Translations under genes and position numbers: made by a program
Shown: positions 38,037 to 47,375 of the stretch, in pieces
How the letters are laid out: each line of letters opens with the position of its first letter
Numbering within the stretch: position 1 is the first letter of the stretch
The notes under the pieces: model-generated
Seen by the model: the letters and a program-made list of their open reading frames with translations, nothing else
What the model was told of the DNA's origin: nothing
The model's database searches: none
Source of the DNA: Sporosarcina obsidiansis
GTDB lineage: Bacteria; Bacillota; Bacilli; Bacillales_A; Planococcaceae
Assembly: GCF_009651005.1 (NCBI RefSeq)
Contig: NZ_WHVW01000018.1
Location: 12,674 to 69,101, forward strand
Reading direction: 5' to 3'
Length of the DNA stretch: 56,428 nt

Positions 38037-38052
38037 AAATTATATATTGGAT
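38037..38052. promoter_or_regulatory. NrdR-like box 2 upstream of nrdJ
   Basis: AAATTATATATTGGAT matches the NrdR consensus at 12 of 16 positions. Its centre is 63 bp from that of box 1, six helical turns, which places both boxes on the same DNA face. Confidence 0.45.
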
Positions 38053-38085
38053 TTTAGAATGGTTGATTCAACAACCTTCTATAAT

Positions 38086-38117
38086 AAAAATAAAGTGAAA
38101 GCACTGACTTCACTTTT
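38086..38117 (-). terminator. Terminator after lipM
   Basis: The stem AAAGTGAA/TTCACTTT (38092-38099 and 38109-38116) overlaps the lipM stop codon and is followed by an AUUUUUAUU-like tail on the minus strand. Confidence 0.65.
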
Positions 38118-38943
38118 TGTAATTCCAGTCATCATTCGCATACTTTTCTTTCTCAATTTGATGCACTAACGCCATTTGTTCATCCGTCAATTCGAGCGGC
38201 TCCAACGAGATATCCAACGCTTTTTCAAAGCCTGTTGAGAATGCTTCTTTACATTCATCGATTGTAATATCCCGATCTGCTAAACGGTCAATCGCAATGG
38301 CTCGTTCTGGCAAGCTTCTGCGCACCCGTTCTTTCACGGCAGGAGATGAATAAGTGAAGATAGAAGTCAATTTATCCACATCTAGACTCATCAAAATGGC
38401 ACCATGCTGCAAAATCACACCCTTTTGACGTGTCTGCGCACTCCCTGCTACTTTTTTCCCTTCCACTACTAACTCGTACCAACTTGGAGCATCAAAGCAC
38501 ACTCCGCTTTTCGGATGTTTTAATTGGTCGGTTACTTCTTTATCAGGTATGGAGAACTCAGCTTGTAGACCTAAGTTGCGAAATCCTTCTAACAAACCAG
38601 ATGAAATGACCCGATACGCTTCCGTAACAGACTCGGGCATGCCGGGATATTGCTCGCTGACAATGACACTATAAGTAAGCTCATGTTCATGAAGCACGCC
38701 CCTTCCACCGGTCGGTCTACGGACAAACCCTAATCCAAGTTCTTTCACTTTTTCCATATCGATATCTTTTTCAATCCGCTGAAAATAACCGATCGATAAA
38801 GTGGCGGGAGACCATTCATAAAATCGCAAGACGGGTCCAATTTCCCCGCGGCTATGTAAATCAAGAAGCGCCTCATCCAACGCCATATTGAAGGAAGGCG
38901 TACACTTGCCTGAATCAACGTAGTGCCAAACCGCTTTTGTCAT
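38110..38943 (-). CDS. lipM: Octanoyltransferase LipM
   Basis: This biotin/lipoyl-ligase-fold protein transfers octanoate from acyl carrier protein to GcvH in the Gram-positive lipoate pathway. Blocks include [18 protein letters not shown] near residue 75 and the catalytic Cys149 in [13 protein letters not shown]. The 277 residues count from the ATG at 38943, six bases after GAGGAGA. Two in-frame ATGs upstream are discounted. Its targets include the glycine cleavage system encoded nearby and the BkdB E2. Confidence 0.93.
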   Translation of the reverse strand: MTKAVWHYVDSGKCTPSFNMALDEALLDLHSRGEIGPVLRFYEWSPATLSIGYFQRIEKDIDMEKVKELGLGFVRRPTGGRGVLHEHELTYSVIVSEQYPGMPESVTEAYRVISSGLLEGFRNLGLQAEFSIPDKEVTDQLKHPKSGVCFDAPSWYELVVEGKKVAGSAQTRQKGVILQHGAILMSLDVDKLTSIFTYSSPAVKERVRRSLPERAIAIDRLADRDITIDECKEAFSTGFEKALDISLEPLELTDEQMALVHQIEKEKYANDDWNYKK

Positions 38944-39035
38944 GTTCATTCTCCTCATTGCTTAATATTTCATCTTCATGCTATATGAATTGATGGCTGA
39001 AAAAAACAATAACGCCTTACATTTTATCATTCCGA

Positions 39036-39064
39036 TTGAACTGATGCTAGAAAATCTTTATAAT
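39036..39064 (+). promoter_or_regulatory. Sigma-A promoter of the rhodanese-fold gene
   Basis: TTGAAC (39036-39041) and TATAAT (39059-39064) are spaced by exactly 17 bp, about 30 bp before the start codon. Confidence 0.75.
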
Positions 39065-39092
39065 AGAGATATTGATAAAAGGGGGAAGTTTT

Positions 39093-39470
39093 TTGAGTTA
39101 CTATATTCTAGGCGCAGCTGTGCTCGCGATCATTCTGTATTTCGTTATTACATACGTTCGAGTTGGGAAAGCACTTACTACTTTAACACAAGAAGAGTTC
39201 ATTCAAGGGTATCGGAAAGCACAATTAATTGATGTCCGAGAACCAAAAGATTTTGATGCTGGCCATATTTTAGGTGCACGTAATATCCCATTTACACAGT
39301 TTTCACAGCGCTATAAAGAAATACGCCCTGATAAGCCGATTTATCTATACGATCAAAATACAAGTCGTACAGGACGCGCAGCTTTATTCCTGAAGAAAAA
39401 AGGCTGTACTGAAATCTATCAACTTCGTGGCGGTTTTAAGCAATGGACAGGCAAGATTAAAACAAAATAA
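39093..39470 (+). CDS. yqhL: Membrane-anchored rhodanese-fold protein (YqhL-like), catalytic Cys replaced
   Basis: One N-terminal membrane segment (about 2-20) precedes a rhodanese domain with LIDVREPKDFDAGHILGARN and QLRGGFKQW. The active-site loop reads YLYDQNTSRTGRAA, so Asp occupies the position of the catalytic Cys in C-x4-R. Sulfur transfer is therefore unlikely and a binding or scaffold role is more plausible. The start is the TTG at 39093 behind GGGGGAAG; an in-frame TTG at 39072 lacks a site. It has 125 residues. Confidence 0.85.
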   Translation: MSYYILGAAVLAIILYFVITYVRVGKALTTLTQEEFIQGYRKAQLIDVREPKDFDAGHILGARNIPFTQFSQRYKEIRPDKPIYLYDQNTSRTGRAALFLKKKGCTEIYQLRGGFKQWTGKIKTK

Positions 39471-39479
39471 TGATACTAG

Positions 39480-39504
39480 ATCCTCCTTTCATGGGAGGAT
39501 TTAC
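39480..39504 (+). terminator. Weak terminator after yqhL
   Basis: A seven-base stem ATCCTCC/GGAGGAT (39480-39486 and 39494-39500) is followed by a modest T-rich run. Read-through into the ATPase gene is possible. Confidence 0.45.
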
Positions 39505-39519
39505 TATTTATAAAGGAGA

Positions 39520-40797
39520 ATGTTAAAATCAATGAATCTACCATTTCTTATTCCGAGCAATTCAGAGAAATATGAAAAACTTCCTCACTTTCAAAATTAT
39601 GCGGTTGTGATTACAGCTATTTTTGAAAAACTCCATCACCACTCACCAAATGATTGGAAAATTGTCGCTGCAGATGATTTTCTTACTTATACCGAGACAA
39701 TGCTACCTGAATTGATTCAGCAAAAAAAGATACTATACGAATCACTTGGGCACATTTATGAAACGTTGCCTGTCGAAAAAATTCAGCCAGATCAATCAAC
39801 AGCCGGATTTTCAGTCCATCGTGCAGAAACGATCGATAACCAATTACTCTTCTTTCCTGAATACCAAATTGCAACAGCTAAAATCAGCTATTATGTAGCT
39901 ACTGGCGCCACTTGGTCGGAACATACGCTATTCGCCCCATCCGCTGAGCACGCAAAGCACTTTATCGAGGAATTAAATAATCTGCAAAGAGAATCGATGA
40001 AGACAAGCATTACGTATTTAGTCGATACGGAAGAAGGGATTGAAAAGAAGACATATGGATTAGGCGAGCAAATCGAACGAAGTGACGTACTATTGAATGA
40101 ACAGCTGAAAAATGATCTATACCGCTCCATTGATGAATTTTTCCAGGACGACGGTGCATTTTTTAAAGAATACGGCCTGCCATATAAGCGTGGTATTTTG
40201 CTCTATGGCTCTCCTGGTAACGGCAAAACGACGTTAGTACGATCTATAACAGGTACTACTGATGCACCAGTTATTTATTGGCAAATTACCGAATTTACAG
40301 GTAGTCATTCTGTACAGGAAGTATTCTCTACGGCGGAACGTCTCGCACCAGCCATCCTGGTCATCGAGGATATGGATTCTATGCCGGAACATATGAGAAG
40401 TACGTTTTTGAACACGTTAGACGGTGTACATGTACGAGATGGATTATTTATCATCGGAACGACAAACTATCCTGAACGAATTGATCCAGCTCTCATTAAT
40501 CGTGCAGGACGCTTTGACAGTACGTACGAGATCACGTCACCAACAAAAGAGGTACGGAAAGAATATATCAGAAAACTCGACAGCAAGAATATCTTAGAAG
40601 ATAGTCATGTACTTGACATTGCGGAAAATACAAAAGGATTATCGATCTCTCAATTAAATGAGTTATATATGTCGATTGCCCTAACCTATCATTATGAAGG
40701 TATGATAATCTACGAAGAGCGTATTAAGCAATTACAGAAGCAACACCGCAAAGCAACTCGAAATGATTGGGATACAGATTCCTCTATCGGATTTTGA
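39520..40797 (+). CDS. AAA+ ATPase with uncharacterised N-terminal domain
   Basis: The C-terminal half is a classical single AAA+ module: Walker A GSPGNGKTT (near 230), Walker B LVIEDMDS (near 285), sensor-1 IIGTTNYPE and the arginine-finger segment NRAGRFD. This is the type seen in BCS1-like and related ATPases. The first 190 or so residues (from PFLIPSNSEKYEKLPHF) match no family I recognise and probably choose the substrate. It has no membrane segment. The ATG at 39520 nearly touches AAAGGAGA; the ATG at 39532 is an alternative start. No B. subtilis gene occupies this position. Confidence 0.75.
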   Translation: MLKSMNLPFLIPSNSEKYEKLPHFQNYAVVITAIFEKLHHHSPNDWKIVAADDFLTYTETMLPELIQQKKILYESLGHIYETLPVEKIQPDQSTAGFSVHRAETIDNQLLFFPEYQIATAKISYYVATGATWSEHTLFAPSAEHAKHFIEELNNLQRESMKTSITYLVDTEEGIEKKTYGLGEQIERSDVLLNEQLKNDLYRSIDEFFQDDGAFFKEYGLPYKRGILLYGSPGNGKTTLVRSITGTTDAPVIYWQITEFTGSHSVQEVFSTAERLAPAILVIEDMDSMPEHMRSTFLNTLDGVHVRDGLFIIGTTNYPERIDPALINRAGRFDSTYEITSPTKEVRKEYIRKLDSKNILEDSHVLDIAENTKGLSISQLNELYMSIALTYHYEGMIIYEERIKQLQKQHRKATRNDWDTDSSIGF

Positions 40798-40806
40798 AAA
40801 AGTTGG

Positions 40807-40844
40807 AAAAGGAGAGACGGTATTTTCCGTCTCTCCTTTTTTTG
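40807..40844. terminator. Bidirectional terminator between the ATPase gene and gcvPB
   Basis: Fourteen-base perfect arms (40807-40820 and 40827-40840) have A4 on the left and a T run on the right, serving both convergent genes. Confidence 0.88.
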
Positions 40845-40848
40845 TTAT

Positions 40849-42312
40849 TTATGCTTCTTTCGTATAACGCAATACAGGCTTACGTGCTGCTTTTGTTTCA
40901 TCCAAACGACCAATTACAGTCGTATGTGGAGCTTCTTGAACAATTTCAGGATTTTCTTCAACTTCTTTAGCGATTTGAATCATCGCATCAATGAAGGAAT
41001 CCAATGTTTCTTTAGATTCTGTTTCTGTTGGTTCAATCATCATTCCCTCTTCAACATTTAAAGGGAAATAGATTGTTGGTGGATGGTAGCCAAAGTCAAG
41101 GAGACGTTTAGCCATATCCAATGTACGCACCCCTAATTTTTTCTGACGGCGACCTGACAAAACAAATTCATGCTTACAATGCTGTGTATATGGCAGGTCG
41201 AAATAAGGCTCTAAACGACGCATCATATAGTTTGCATTCAATACCGCATATTCCGTGACAGCTTTCAGACCATCCGGGCCCATTGTACGGATATACGTGT
41301 ACGCGCGTAAATAGATGCCAAAGTTTCCGTAGAAAGGTTTCACCCGTCCAATTGACTGTGGAACGTCATAATCCAATATATATCGATCTTCTGTTTTCGT
41401 AATGATCGGTTTAGGCAAGAAAGCTGCCAATTCCTCTGTTACACCAACTGGACCTGAACCTGGGCCGCCACCACCATGAGGACCTGTGAATGTCTTATGC
41501 AAGTTCAAGTGTACTGCATCAAAGCCCATATCTCCCGGACGAGCTTTAGACATCACAGCATTCAAATTCGCCCCGTCATAGTATAGTTTCCCGCCTGCAC
41601 CATGAACGATCTCTGCCATTTGCAAAATATCCTCTTCGAATAGACCGAGCGTATTTGGGTTCGTTAACATCAATGCTGCTGTATCCGTTCCAACTTTAGC
41701 CTTCAAATCATCCAGGTCCACCAGACCATTGTCATTTGACTTCACCGTCACCGTTTCAAATCCTGCCACTGTAGCTGATGCAGGATTCGTACCGTGAGCG
41801 GAGTCAGGTACAAGCACTTTCGTACGCTCTGTATCCCCATTCGCTTCATGGAATGCACGGATCATCATGAGCGCCGTCCATTCACCATGTGCTCCAGCTG
41901 CCGGTTGCAACGTGACGGCAGGCATTCCGGTAATTTCAGCCAAATGTTGTTGTAGATCGTAGGCGACTTCCAAAGCCCCTTGCACAGTAGATTCATCTTG
42001 CAACGGATGAACTCGCGCAAAACCAGGAAAGCGTGCAACAGCTTCATTAATTTTGGGATTGTACTTCATTGTACAAGAACCAAGCGGATAAAACCCTGTA
42101 TCAACGCCATGATTGCGGTTGGATAGCGCTGTGTAGTGACGCATAATATCCAATTCAGCCACTTCCGGAAGTTGAGCATCTTCTTGACGAATCAGATCTT
42201 GTGGCAAGATAGCAGAGACATCCACTTCAGGTACGTCTAATTCAGGTAAACTGTAACCGACACGTCCAGCTTTTGATAATTCAAAAATGAGTGATTGATT
42301 TTCGTTATGCAT
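40849..42312 (-). CDS. gcvPB: Glycine dehydrogenase (decarboxylating) subunit 2
   Basis: This is the catalytic half of the split P protein of the glycine cleavage system. The pyridoxal phosphate Lys lies in [16 protein letters not shown] near residue 270, and [13 protein letters not shown] is near residue 70. It has 487 residues from the ATG at 42312, six bases after GGAGG. The ten in-frame codons upstream belong to the end of gcvPA, which it overlaps by 8 bp. Confidence 0.96.
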   Translation of the reverse strand: MHNENQSLIFELSKAGRVGYSLPELDVPEVDVSAILPQDLIRQEDAQLPEVAELDIMRHYTALSNRNHGVDTGFYPLGSCTMKYNPKINEAVARFPGFARVHPLQDESTVQGALEVAYDLQQHLAEITGMPAVTLQPAAGAHGEWTALMMIRAFHEANGDTERTKVLVPDSAHGTNPASATVAGFETVTVKSNDNGLVDLDDLKAKVGTDTAALMLTNPNTLGLFEEDILQMAEIVHGAGGKLYYDGANLNAVMSKARPGDMGFDAVHLNLHKTFTGPHGGGGPGSGPVGVTEELAAFLPKPIITKTEDRYILDYDVPQSIGRVKPFYGNFGIYLRAYTYIRTMGPDGLKAVTEYAVLNANYMMRRLEPYFDLPYTQHCKHEFVLSGRRQKKLGVRTLDMAKRLLDFGYHPPTIYFPLNVEEGMMIEPTETESKETLDSFIDAMIQIAKEVEENPEIVQEAPHTTVIGRLDETKAARKPVLRYTKEA

Positions 42313-43651
42313 GGATAGCCTCCAGTTCTTGCACGAGTGCATCGATTTCTTCTTTAGTTCGTTGTTCTGTAACTGCGATCAGCGCATGATTGGTAAGATC
42401 TTCGTCTACCAAACTTAAATCATATCCGCCAATAATGCCATGCTTCAGCAAGTGTTCGTTAACTTCCTTAATAGGTGCTTTACAATTGACGACGATTTCA
42501 TTGAAGTGAGAAGGACTAAACTTCACTTCAAACCCAGCATTTTCAAATGCTTGTCGTGCATAAGCGGTTTTAGCAATATTTTGATAAGCGATTTCTTTTA
42601 CTCCCTCTTTACCGAGAGCTGTCATTGCAACGGATGCTGCCAAAGCATTCAGTGCTTGATTCGAACAAATATTCGAAGTCGCTTTATCACGGCGAATATG
42701 CTGTTCACGTGCTTGCAATGTCAGAACATATCCTCTACGTCCTTGATCATCAGTCGTTTCTCCGACTAATCGTCCTGGTACTTTACGCATTAGTTTTTTC
42801 GATACTGCAAAATAGCCACAGTGTGGACCACCAAATGATTCAGGGATACCAAATGGCTGTGCATCTCCGACCGTAATATCAGCGCCTAATGAACCAGGAG
42901 GTGTTAATAAACCTAAAGCAAGCGGATTCGCTGAAACGACGAACAAAGCCCCATTTTCATGTGCAATATCGCTCATTTCTTGAAGATCCTCTACTTGACC
43001 ATAAAAATTCGGATACTGTACGAGTACAGCTGCAGTCTGATCATCAATCAATTCTTTTAGCTTTTCTACGTCTGTTACACCATTAGCATGCGGAATTGTC
43101 ACGACTTCTATAGATTGACCGCTAGCATACGATTTCACAACTGCTTGAGATTCAGAATGAACAGTTGAAGAAACCAACAATTTTTTTCGACGTGTATGTC
43201 CAGCTGCCAACGTTCCGGCTTCTGCCAACGCCGTACCGCCATCATACATAGAAGAGTTCGCAAGCTCCATTCCCGTTAACTCACAAATCATAGTTTGGAA
43301 TTCGAAAATAGCTTGTAATTCACCTTGTGAGATTTCCGGTTGGTAAGGTGTATAGGCTGTGTAAAATTCAGAACGTGAAATGACATGATCGACAATTATC
43401 GGACGATAGTGATCGTAGACACCTGCCCCTAAAAATGAAGCATAATCTTGAGCGTTCGCATTTTTACCTGCCAAACGGCCAAGTTCCTTCAATAAAGATG
43501 TTTCAGATTTTGCCTGTTTAATATTATACTCGCCTGTAAAACGGACTTTTTCAGGAATATCAGAAAACAATTCATCGATTGAAGATACTCCTATCACTTC
43601 CAGCATTTCTTTCTGATCTTGCTCCGTCATTGGAAGATAACGATGCTTCAT
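42305..43651 (-). CDS. gcvPA: Glycine dehydrogenase (decarboxylating) subunit 1
   Basis: This is the first half of the two-subunit P protein. It has 448 residues, beginning [20 protein letters not shown] and containing [16 protein letters not shown] and [13 protein letters not shown]. It forms a heterotetramer with GcvPB and decarboxylates glycine onto lipoyl-GcvH. The ATG follows AAGGGG, 21 bp after gcvT. GcvH is not encoded in this window. Confidence 0.96.
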   Translation of the reverse strand: MKHRYLPMTEQDQKEMLEVIGVSSIDELFSDIPEKVRFTGEYNIKQAKSETSLLKELGRLAGKNANAQDYASFLGAGVYDHYRPIIVDHVISRSEFYTAYTPYQPEISQGELQAIFEFQTMICELTGMELANSSMYDGGTALAEAGTLAAGHTRRKKLLVSSTVHSESQAVVKSYASGQSIEVVTIPHANGVTDVEKLKELIDDQTAAVLVQYPNFYGQVEDLQEMSDIAHENGALFVVSANPLALGLLTPPGSLGADITVGDAQPFGIPESFGGPHCGYFAVSKKLMRKVPGRLVGETTDDQGRRGYVLTLQAREQHIRRDKATSNICSNQALNALAASVAMTALGKEGVKEIAYQNIAKTAYARQAFENAGFEVKFSPSHFNEIVVNCKAPIKEVNEHLLKHGIIGGYDLSLVDEDLTNHALIAVTEQRTKEEIDALVQELEAIHA

Positions 43652-43672
43652 AATAATCTTACCCCTTTTCGC

Positions 43673-44773
43673 TTATGGTCTTTTATAGAAAGGTGTTCCA
43701 ATCACTTTTGCTTTTAACCGTTTCGAACGGATTTCGACTTCTACTTCAGTTCCTAGCTCTGTATAATCCGTTGATAGTAACGCAAAACCAATATTTTTCT
43801 TTAAAGTAGGAGACTGTGTACCCGTTGTAACTTCTCCGATCTCTTGGTCAACAACATACACTTTGTAGCCTGTACGGGGGATCCCTTTATCAATCATTTC
43901 AAGTCCGACAAGTTTTCTTTGTACTCCATCTTCTTTTTGTTTCTTCAACGCTTCTTTCCCGATGAAGTCCGCTTCTTTATTTAATTTCACTACGAATCCA
44001 AGACCTGCTTCTAAAGGTGAAATAATAGCTGACAGCTCTTGACCATATAACGGTAGACCCGCTTCAAAACGTAGCGTATCTCGAGCACCAAGTCCTGCCG
44101 GCACAACGCCTTCTGCTTCGCCAGCTTGTAAAATCTTTGGCCACAAGGCAGTGATCGCTTGTGGTGTACCATATATTTCGAAGCCGTTTTCACCTGTATA
44201 ACCTGTTCGGGAGACCAGTACATCTTCCCCACTCACTTGTACATGCTCTTTAAAACGGAAAAACTTGATGTCTTCCAATGGTTCATCTGTTAATTTTTGC
44301 AGAACTGTCAGAGCTGCTGGACCTTGAAGTGCCAATAAAGCATAATCAGAAGATTGATTGTCAATCACAACATCTTCCGTTTGGTGCTTCTGCATCCAAG
44401 CTACATCTTTATCAATATTAGAAGCATTCACTACTAGAAGATATCGTTCTTCATCCAGCTTATAAATCAATAGATCGTCAATTGTTCCACCCTGTTCATT
44501 ACACATCACCGTATATTGTGCTTGACCAACCTGGAGTTTGGACACGTCATTCGTGACGAGCTTCTGCAAATATGCTAGCGCCCCGTTTCCACTGACCAAC
44601 ACTTCTCCCATATGGGATACATCGAATAGACCTGCTTTCGTACGGACCGCTTCATGCTCAGCTTTAATACTGGAAAACTGAACAGGTAATTCCCATCCGC
44701 CAAAGTCAATCGTCTTACCTCCATACTCTTTGTAACTTTCAAATAATGGCGTGCGCAATAATTGATTTGTCAA
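43673..44773 (-). CDS. gcvT: Aminomethyltransferase (T protein) of the glycine cleavage system
   Basis: It releases ammonia from aminomethyl-lipoyl-GcvH and passes the methylene to tetrahydrofolate. It has 366 residues with [30 protein letters not shown] and [18 protein letters not shown]. Translation starts at the TTG at 44773, seven bases after GGAGG. The open frame extends 65 codons further upstream, but that stretch is riboswitch and terminator sequence. It is the first gene of gcvT-gcvPA-gcvPB. Confidence 0.95.
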   Translation of the reverse strand: MTNQLLRTPLFESYKEYGGKTIDFGGWELPVQFSSIKAEHEAVRTKAGLFDVSHMGEVLVSGNGALAYLQKLVTNDVSKLQVGQAQYTVMCNEQGGTIDDLLIYKLDEERYLLVVNASNIDKDVAWMQKHQTEDVVIDNQSSDYALLALQGPAALTVLQKLTDEPLEDIKFFRFKEHVQVSGEDVLVSRTGYTGENGFEIYGTPQAITALWPKILQAGEAEGVVPAGLGARDTLRFEAGLPLYGQELSAIISPLEAGLGFVVKLNKEADFIGKEALKKQKEDGVQRKLVGLEMIDKGIPRTGYKVYVVDQEIGEVTTGTQSPTLKKNIGFALLSTDYTELGTEVEVEIRSKRLKAKVIGTPFYKRP

Positions 44774-44846
44774 CCTTATTCCTCCTTTGTTGTCTAATCG
44801 ATAGGAAAAGTCGAGAAACTGACTATCGATCAGTATGTATTCAATC

Positions 44847-44892
44847 AAAAAGGACAGGGGTCTCCTATAAATAAGAGAACCCCTGTCCTTTT
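44847..44892 (-). terminator. Riboswitch-controlled terminator before gcvT
   Basis: Fourteen-base arms flanking AGGACAGGGG-type sequence (44847-44861 and 44879-44892) form a strong stem with a U-tract on the minus strand. It begins where the second glycine aptamer ends, as expected for an expression platform. Confidence 0.85.
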
Positions 44893-45050
44893 GCCTGAAA
44901 GCTTTACAGTTTCCATACTTTCTTCGGCCGCCGATTGTATCAGCAGTCTCCAGAGATGCGTCATGCATGCGTTTTTTTACCTGAGAGATTCATAACATAT
45001 GTTACTTGCTCCTTCGGCGGCGCCTAATGCGCGCTCTCCCCATACAATCA
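44893..45050 (-). ncRNA. Tandem glycine riboswitch
   Basis: Two glycine aptamers occur in series on the minus strand. Aptamer 1 has GGGGAGAGC, GCCGCCGAAGGAGCAA and TCTCTCAGGTAAAA. Aptamer 2 has TCTCTGGAGA, CGGCGGCCGAAGAAAG and CTTTCAGGCAAAAGGAC. These are the characteristic conserved segments. Glycine binding should prevent the following terminator from forming and switch on gcvT-gcvPA-gcvPB. Confidence 0.95.
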
Positions 45051-45144
45051 TTCGCATTATTTAACTAAAATTGATTTCGTTTCTATCTTCCTTGATATCT
45101 TAACATTTCATAGAAGTAAGCGCAATCTATTTCTAATTACAGAA

Positions 45145-45190
45145 ATAAAACGAACGATAAAACCCACATTAGTATTATCATTCGTTTTAT
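45145..45190 (-). terminator. Terminator after aroK
   Basis: Sixteen-base arms (45145-45160 and 45175-45190) pair with one mismatch. The minus-strand 3' side is U-rich. It lies 11 bp after the aroK stop. Confidence 0.7.
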
Positions 45191-45200
45191 CAGCAGTTCC

Positions 45201-45713
45201 TTACTGATATCTTTCTATTTGAAAGATAATATATTCCGCGATTTCCGTCAATGACTTTCCAGTAGTTTCTACAGTAAAATGACCTACTTCCAAATATTTA
45301 GGTCGTCGTTTCTTAAATAAAGTCTCTAACTCCATACGTGAAGATTGTTGGACAATCGGCCGATTCACATCCGTGGAAATTCTTCGCCAAATATCTCGAA
45401 ATGAAGCATTCAAGAAAAACACCATGCCCGTTTCTCTCATAATCCGTATATTTTCTTCTTTTACCGCCACGCCTCCACCAGTTGCGATAATACAGAACTC
45501 TTCAGGAAACGACTGCAAAAATTCTGTCTCCAATTGCCTAAAGTAAGGCTCTCCATATTGGTCGAAGATTTCAGGTATTGATAGTTGCATCTGTTCTGCA
45601 ATCTCATGATCCATATCGTAGAACGGAATATCCGTCAGCGTATGAAGCCTTTTACCGATTGCACTTTTACCACACCCCATAAATCCTACCAAATAAATCC
45701 TTTTCATTTTCAT
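45201..45713 (-). CDS. aroK: Shikimate kinase
   Basis: This kinase phosphorylates shikimate with ATP. It has 170 residues with P-loop GFMGCGKSAIGK (10-21), shikimate-binding DMDHEIAEQ and ATGGGVAVKEEN. The last gene of the comG unit overlaps it by 4 bp (ATGA), so it may be read with the competence operon as well as from an internal promoter. Confidence 0.94.
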   Translation of the reverse strand: MKMKRIYLVGFMGCGKSAIGKRLHTLTDIPFYDMDHEIAEQMQLSIPEIFDQYGEPYFRQLETEFLQSFPEEFCIIATGGGVAVKEENIRIMRETGMVFFLNASFRDIWRRISTDVNRPIVQQSSRMELETLFKKRRPKYLEVGHFTVETTGKSLTEIAEYIIFQIERYQ

Positions 45714-45889
45714 CCATCCCGTTTCATTAATTTGACTGCTTCTCGTTCATAATAGTTCTCGAGAGAATCGTAGATCCCATAGAGACTATCATGCCATGAA
45801 ACAAGGGAGAAAAGAAAGAGGCTTACGAAAAATAATAAAACAATCGCAAAAACAAACATCCCTCCTTTTTCATTCCGTATATAATCCAA
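45710..45889 (-). CDS. comGG: ComGG-like minor pseudopilin component (short)
   Basis: A short protein with one strong hydrophobic segment (MFVFAIVLLFFVSLFLFSLV) after a charged NEKGG. It occupies the comGG position at the end of the comG operon. It has only about 59 residues from the TTG at 45889 (nine bases after AAAGGA), or 69 from an ATG at 45919, against 124 in B. subtilis. Sequence similarity is slight, so the name rests mainly on position and topology. Confidence 0.55.
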   Translation of the reverse strand: MDYIRNEKGGMFVFAIVLLFFVSLFLFSLVSWHDSLYGIYDSLENYYEREAVKLMKRDG

Positions 45890-46304
45890 TGGCGAACGTC
45901 CTTTCTTTTTTAGTCCCATCTAGCTTTTCTACAGCCACTTGCAAACGGTTTCCATCCACTGAAAAACTACAAAATTTCACATCCATTAACAATGGAACAT
46001 GACCTTGTCCATTGACTACTTTTCGAATCAATTGCTGGTACACTTGAATAGTGACCGTCCCTTTCTCTGTCCGAAAAGAAACACTATTACTCGTAGGTTC
46101 CGATACCCATTCTACTTCTTCTAAAAGCTGCTGAAGTTCTAAAGAAAACAGCTCCCATTCTCCTAAAAAATCACTCTGATAACTAGTTTGTATGGGGGCT
46201 TTCCAATAAAAGAAAAGAATGGTTAACTGGATGAGAATAGAAAATATCATCAAATGAATAATGCTCTCTAGTAATGAAAAACCTCTTTCATTTAAGTGCT
46301 TCAT
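45870..46304 (-). CDS. comGF: Competence pseudopilin-associated protein ComGF
   Basis: This 144-residue protein starts MKHLNERGFSLLESIIHLMI, a prepilin-like leader and hydrophobic helix, and continues with a ComGF domain (LQQLLEEVEWVSEPTSNSV). The ATG at 46304 overlaps the comGE stop as ATGA. It helps build the transformation pseudopilus. Confidence 0.82.
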   Translation of the reverse strand: MKHLNERGFSLLESIIHLMIFSILIQLTILFFYWKAPIQTSYQSDFLGEWELFSLELQQLLEEVEWVSEPTSNSVSFRTEKGTVTIQVYQQLIRKVVNGQGHVPLLMDVKFCSFSVDGNRLQVAVEKLDGTKKERTFAIGLYTE

Positions 46305-46600
46305 AAGACTACACATTTACTACTAATGCCCCGCATCTCTTCATACGTGACGCATATTTCTCCAGCTTCCACAGACCACTGATAAACAAGACCATCGTGT
46401 GTTCTGACCCCAGTGAGTTGTCCACTGGAACGAAAATGTATAGCTGCCTGAAAACTTGTTTCAGCTGCAATCATGGCGTGTTTCTTCATAAGTACTGAAG
46501 ATGTTAACTGAGTAGCCAGTGGGAGGAGGGAGGAGAAAATCACCATGATAATGACTAAAGATAGCATCGCTTCCGGCCACGATTGTCCGTTTTCATCCAC
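46301..46600 (-). CDS. comGE: Competence pseudopilin ComGE
   Basis: This 99-residue protein has a prepilin-like leader (ENGQSWPEAMLSLVIIMVIF) with the +5 Glu expected after processing at Gly. The GTG start is ten bases after GGAAGG and overlaps comGD by 8 bp. The name is based on position and the leader, since the rest is poorly conserved. Confidence 0.75.
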   Translation of the reverse strand: MDENGQSWPEAMLSLVIIMVIFSSLLPLATQLTSSVLMKKHAMIAAETSFQAAIHFRSSGQLTGVRTHDGLVYQWSVEAGEICVTYEEMRGISSKCVVL

Positions 46601-47054
46601 TGATTATCATCCTTCCCCTTTCGAATTGAAAACTAATGGTGATGAGGCCCGATTTTTTTGTTACAATTGTCATTCTACCTGTTGGATATAGATTTCCAGA
46701 GGGTTGAAAGTTCAATTCTTTCAATCTCGTCGATTCTCCTAACATCATACCATCAGGGAATTGTCCTTCTACTATAACGGTCCCGTCCCCTCTAACAGAT
46801 TTATAACTGTTTCGTCCATTTAAAAAATATAATCGAATATGCTCTTGATGAGTTGTCGCAAACAACTGTGTCTCATGAACCGCCACAATAAAAGATTTTA
46901 ATGCATCTTCTTCTGAAAGCTGATATAATCGTTTTTCACTGAATGGTAAAATAACAGCGCTTAGGATGACGACAATGGACAGAACAAGTAAAAGCTCTAA
47001 AAACGTAAATCCCTTTTCATCTTTCCTCAGTCTATTAACTACCCGCTCTTGCAA
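46593..47054 (-). CDS. comGD: Competence pseudopilin ComGD
   Basis: This 153-residue protein has the class III prepilin signal KGFTFLELLLVLSIVVILSA near residues 14-33 and a beta-rich globular C-terminus. It begins at a TTG seven bases after AAGGAAAA and overlaps comGC by 20 bp. Confidence 0.85.
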   Translation of the reverse strand: MQERVVNRLRKDEKGFTFLELLLVLSIVVILSAVILPFSEKRLYQLSEEDALKSFIVAVHETQLFATTHQEHIRLYFLNGRNSYKSVRGDGTVIVEGQFPDGMMLGESTRLKELNFQPSGNLYPTGRMTIVTKKSGLITISFQFERGRMIISG

Positions 47055-47358
47055 CAGTCACTTTTCCTTCCCCATCAATGACTAATACGCTCCCATCCGG
47101 ACATACTGGATTCTCCGGTAAATACTCTTTAGCAGTTAAATCAGATAAACTTGGGGTAGTTTTTTCGTCCATCTTATATGCCTGTATTTGTCCTTCCACC
47201 ATTTTCACATACGCCCCGCACCCCTTCTCATCAATAGATTTGGAATGCTTGGTCACATTCGGAATCGCAATTAAAATTAAAACGGTAATAATAAGCAATA
47301 CGATCATCATTTCTATCAAAGTGAAACCTCGTTCATTTTTCATAAATTTCTTTATCAA
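47035..47358 (-). CDS. comGC: Major competence pseudopilin ComGC
   Basis: This is the main pseudopilus subunit. It has the prepilin cleavage site NERGFTLIEMMIVLLIITVL, then a helical and Cys-containing domain (two Cys: GCGAY and NPVCPDG). It has 107 residues from the TTG at 47358, seven bases after GGAGGAG. An ATG at 47376, joined to the comGB stop as TAATG, is the alternative but has no ribosome-binding site. It is processed by the prepilin peptidase ComC, which is not in the window. Confidence 0.92.
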   Translation of the reverse strand: MIKKFMKNERGFTLIEMMIVLLIITVLILIAIPNVTKHSKSIDEKGCGAYVKMVEGQIQAYKMDEKTTPSLSDLTAKEYLPENPVCPDGSVLVIDGEGKVTVARAGS

Positions 47359-47375
47359 CTTCTGTCTCCTCCTCA

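Noticed and set aside
37948..38109. Cobalamin riboswitch upstream of nrdJ, and likewise upstream of mutA
   Set aside because: The gaps are too short (about 160 and 140 bp) and lack the B12-box and the multi-stem fold. NrdR-like boxes explain the nrdJ leader better.
44774..44968. N-terminal 65-codon extension of gcvT
   Set aside because: The region is the glycine riboswitch and its terminator. The family N-terminus and a strong ribosome-binding site define the TTG at 44773.
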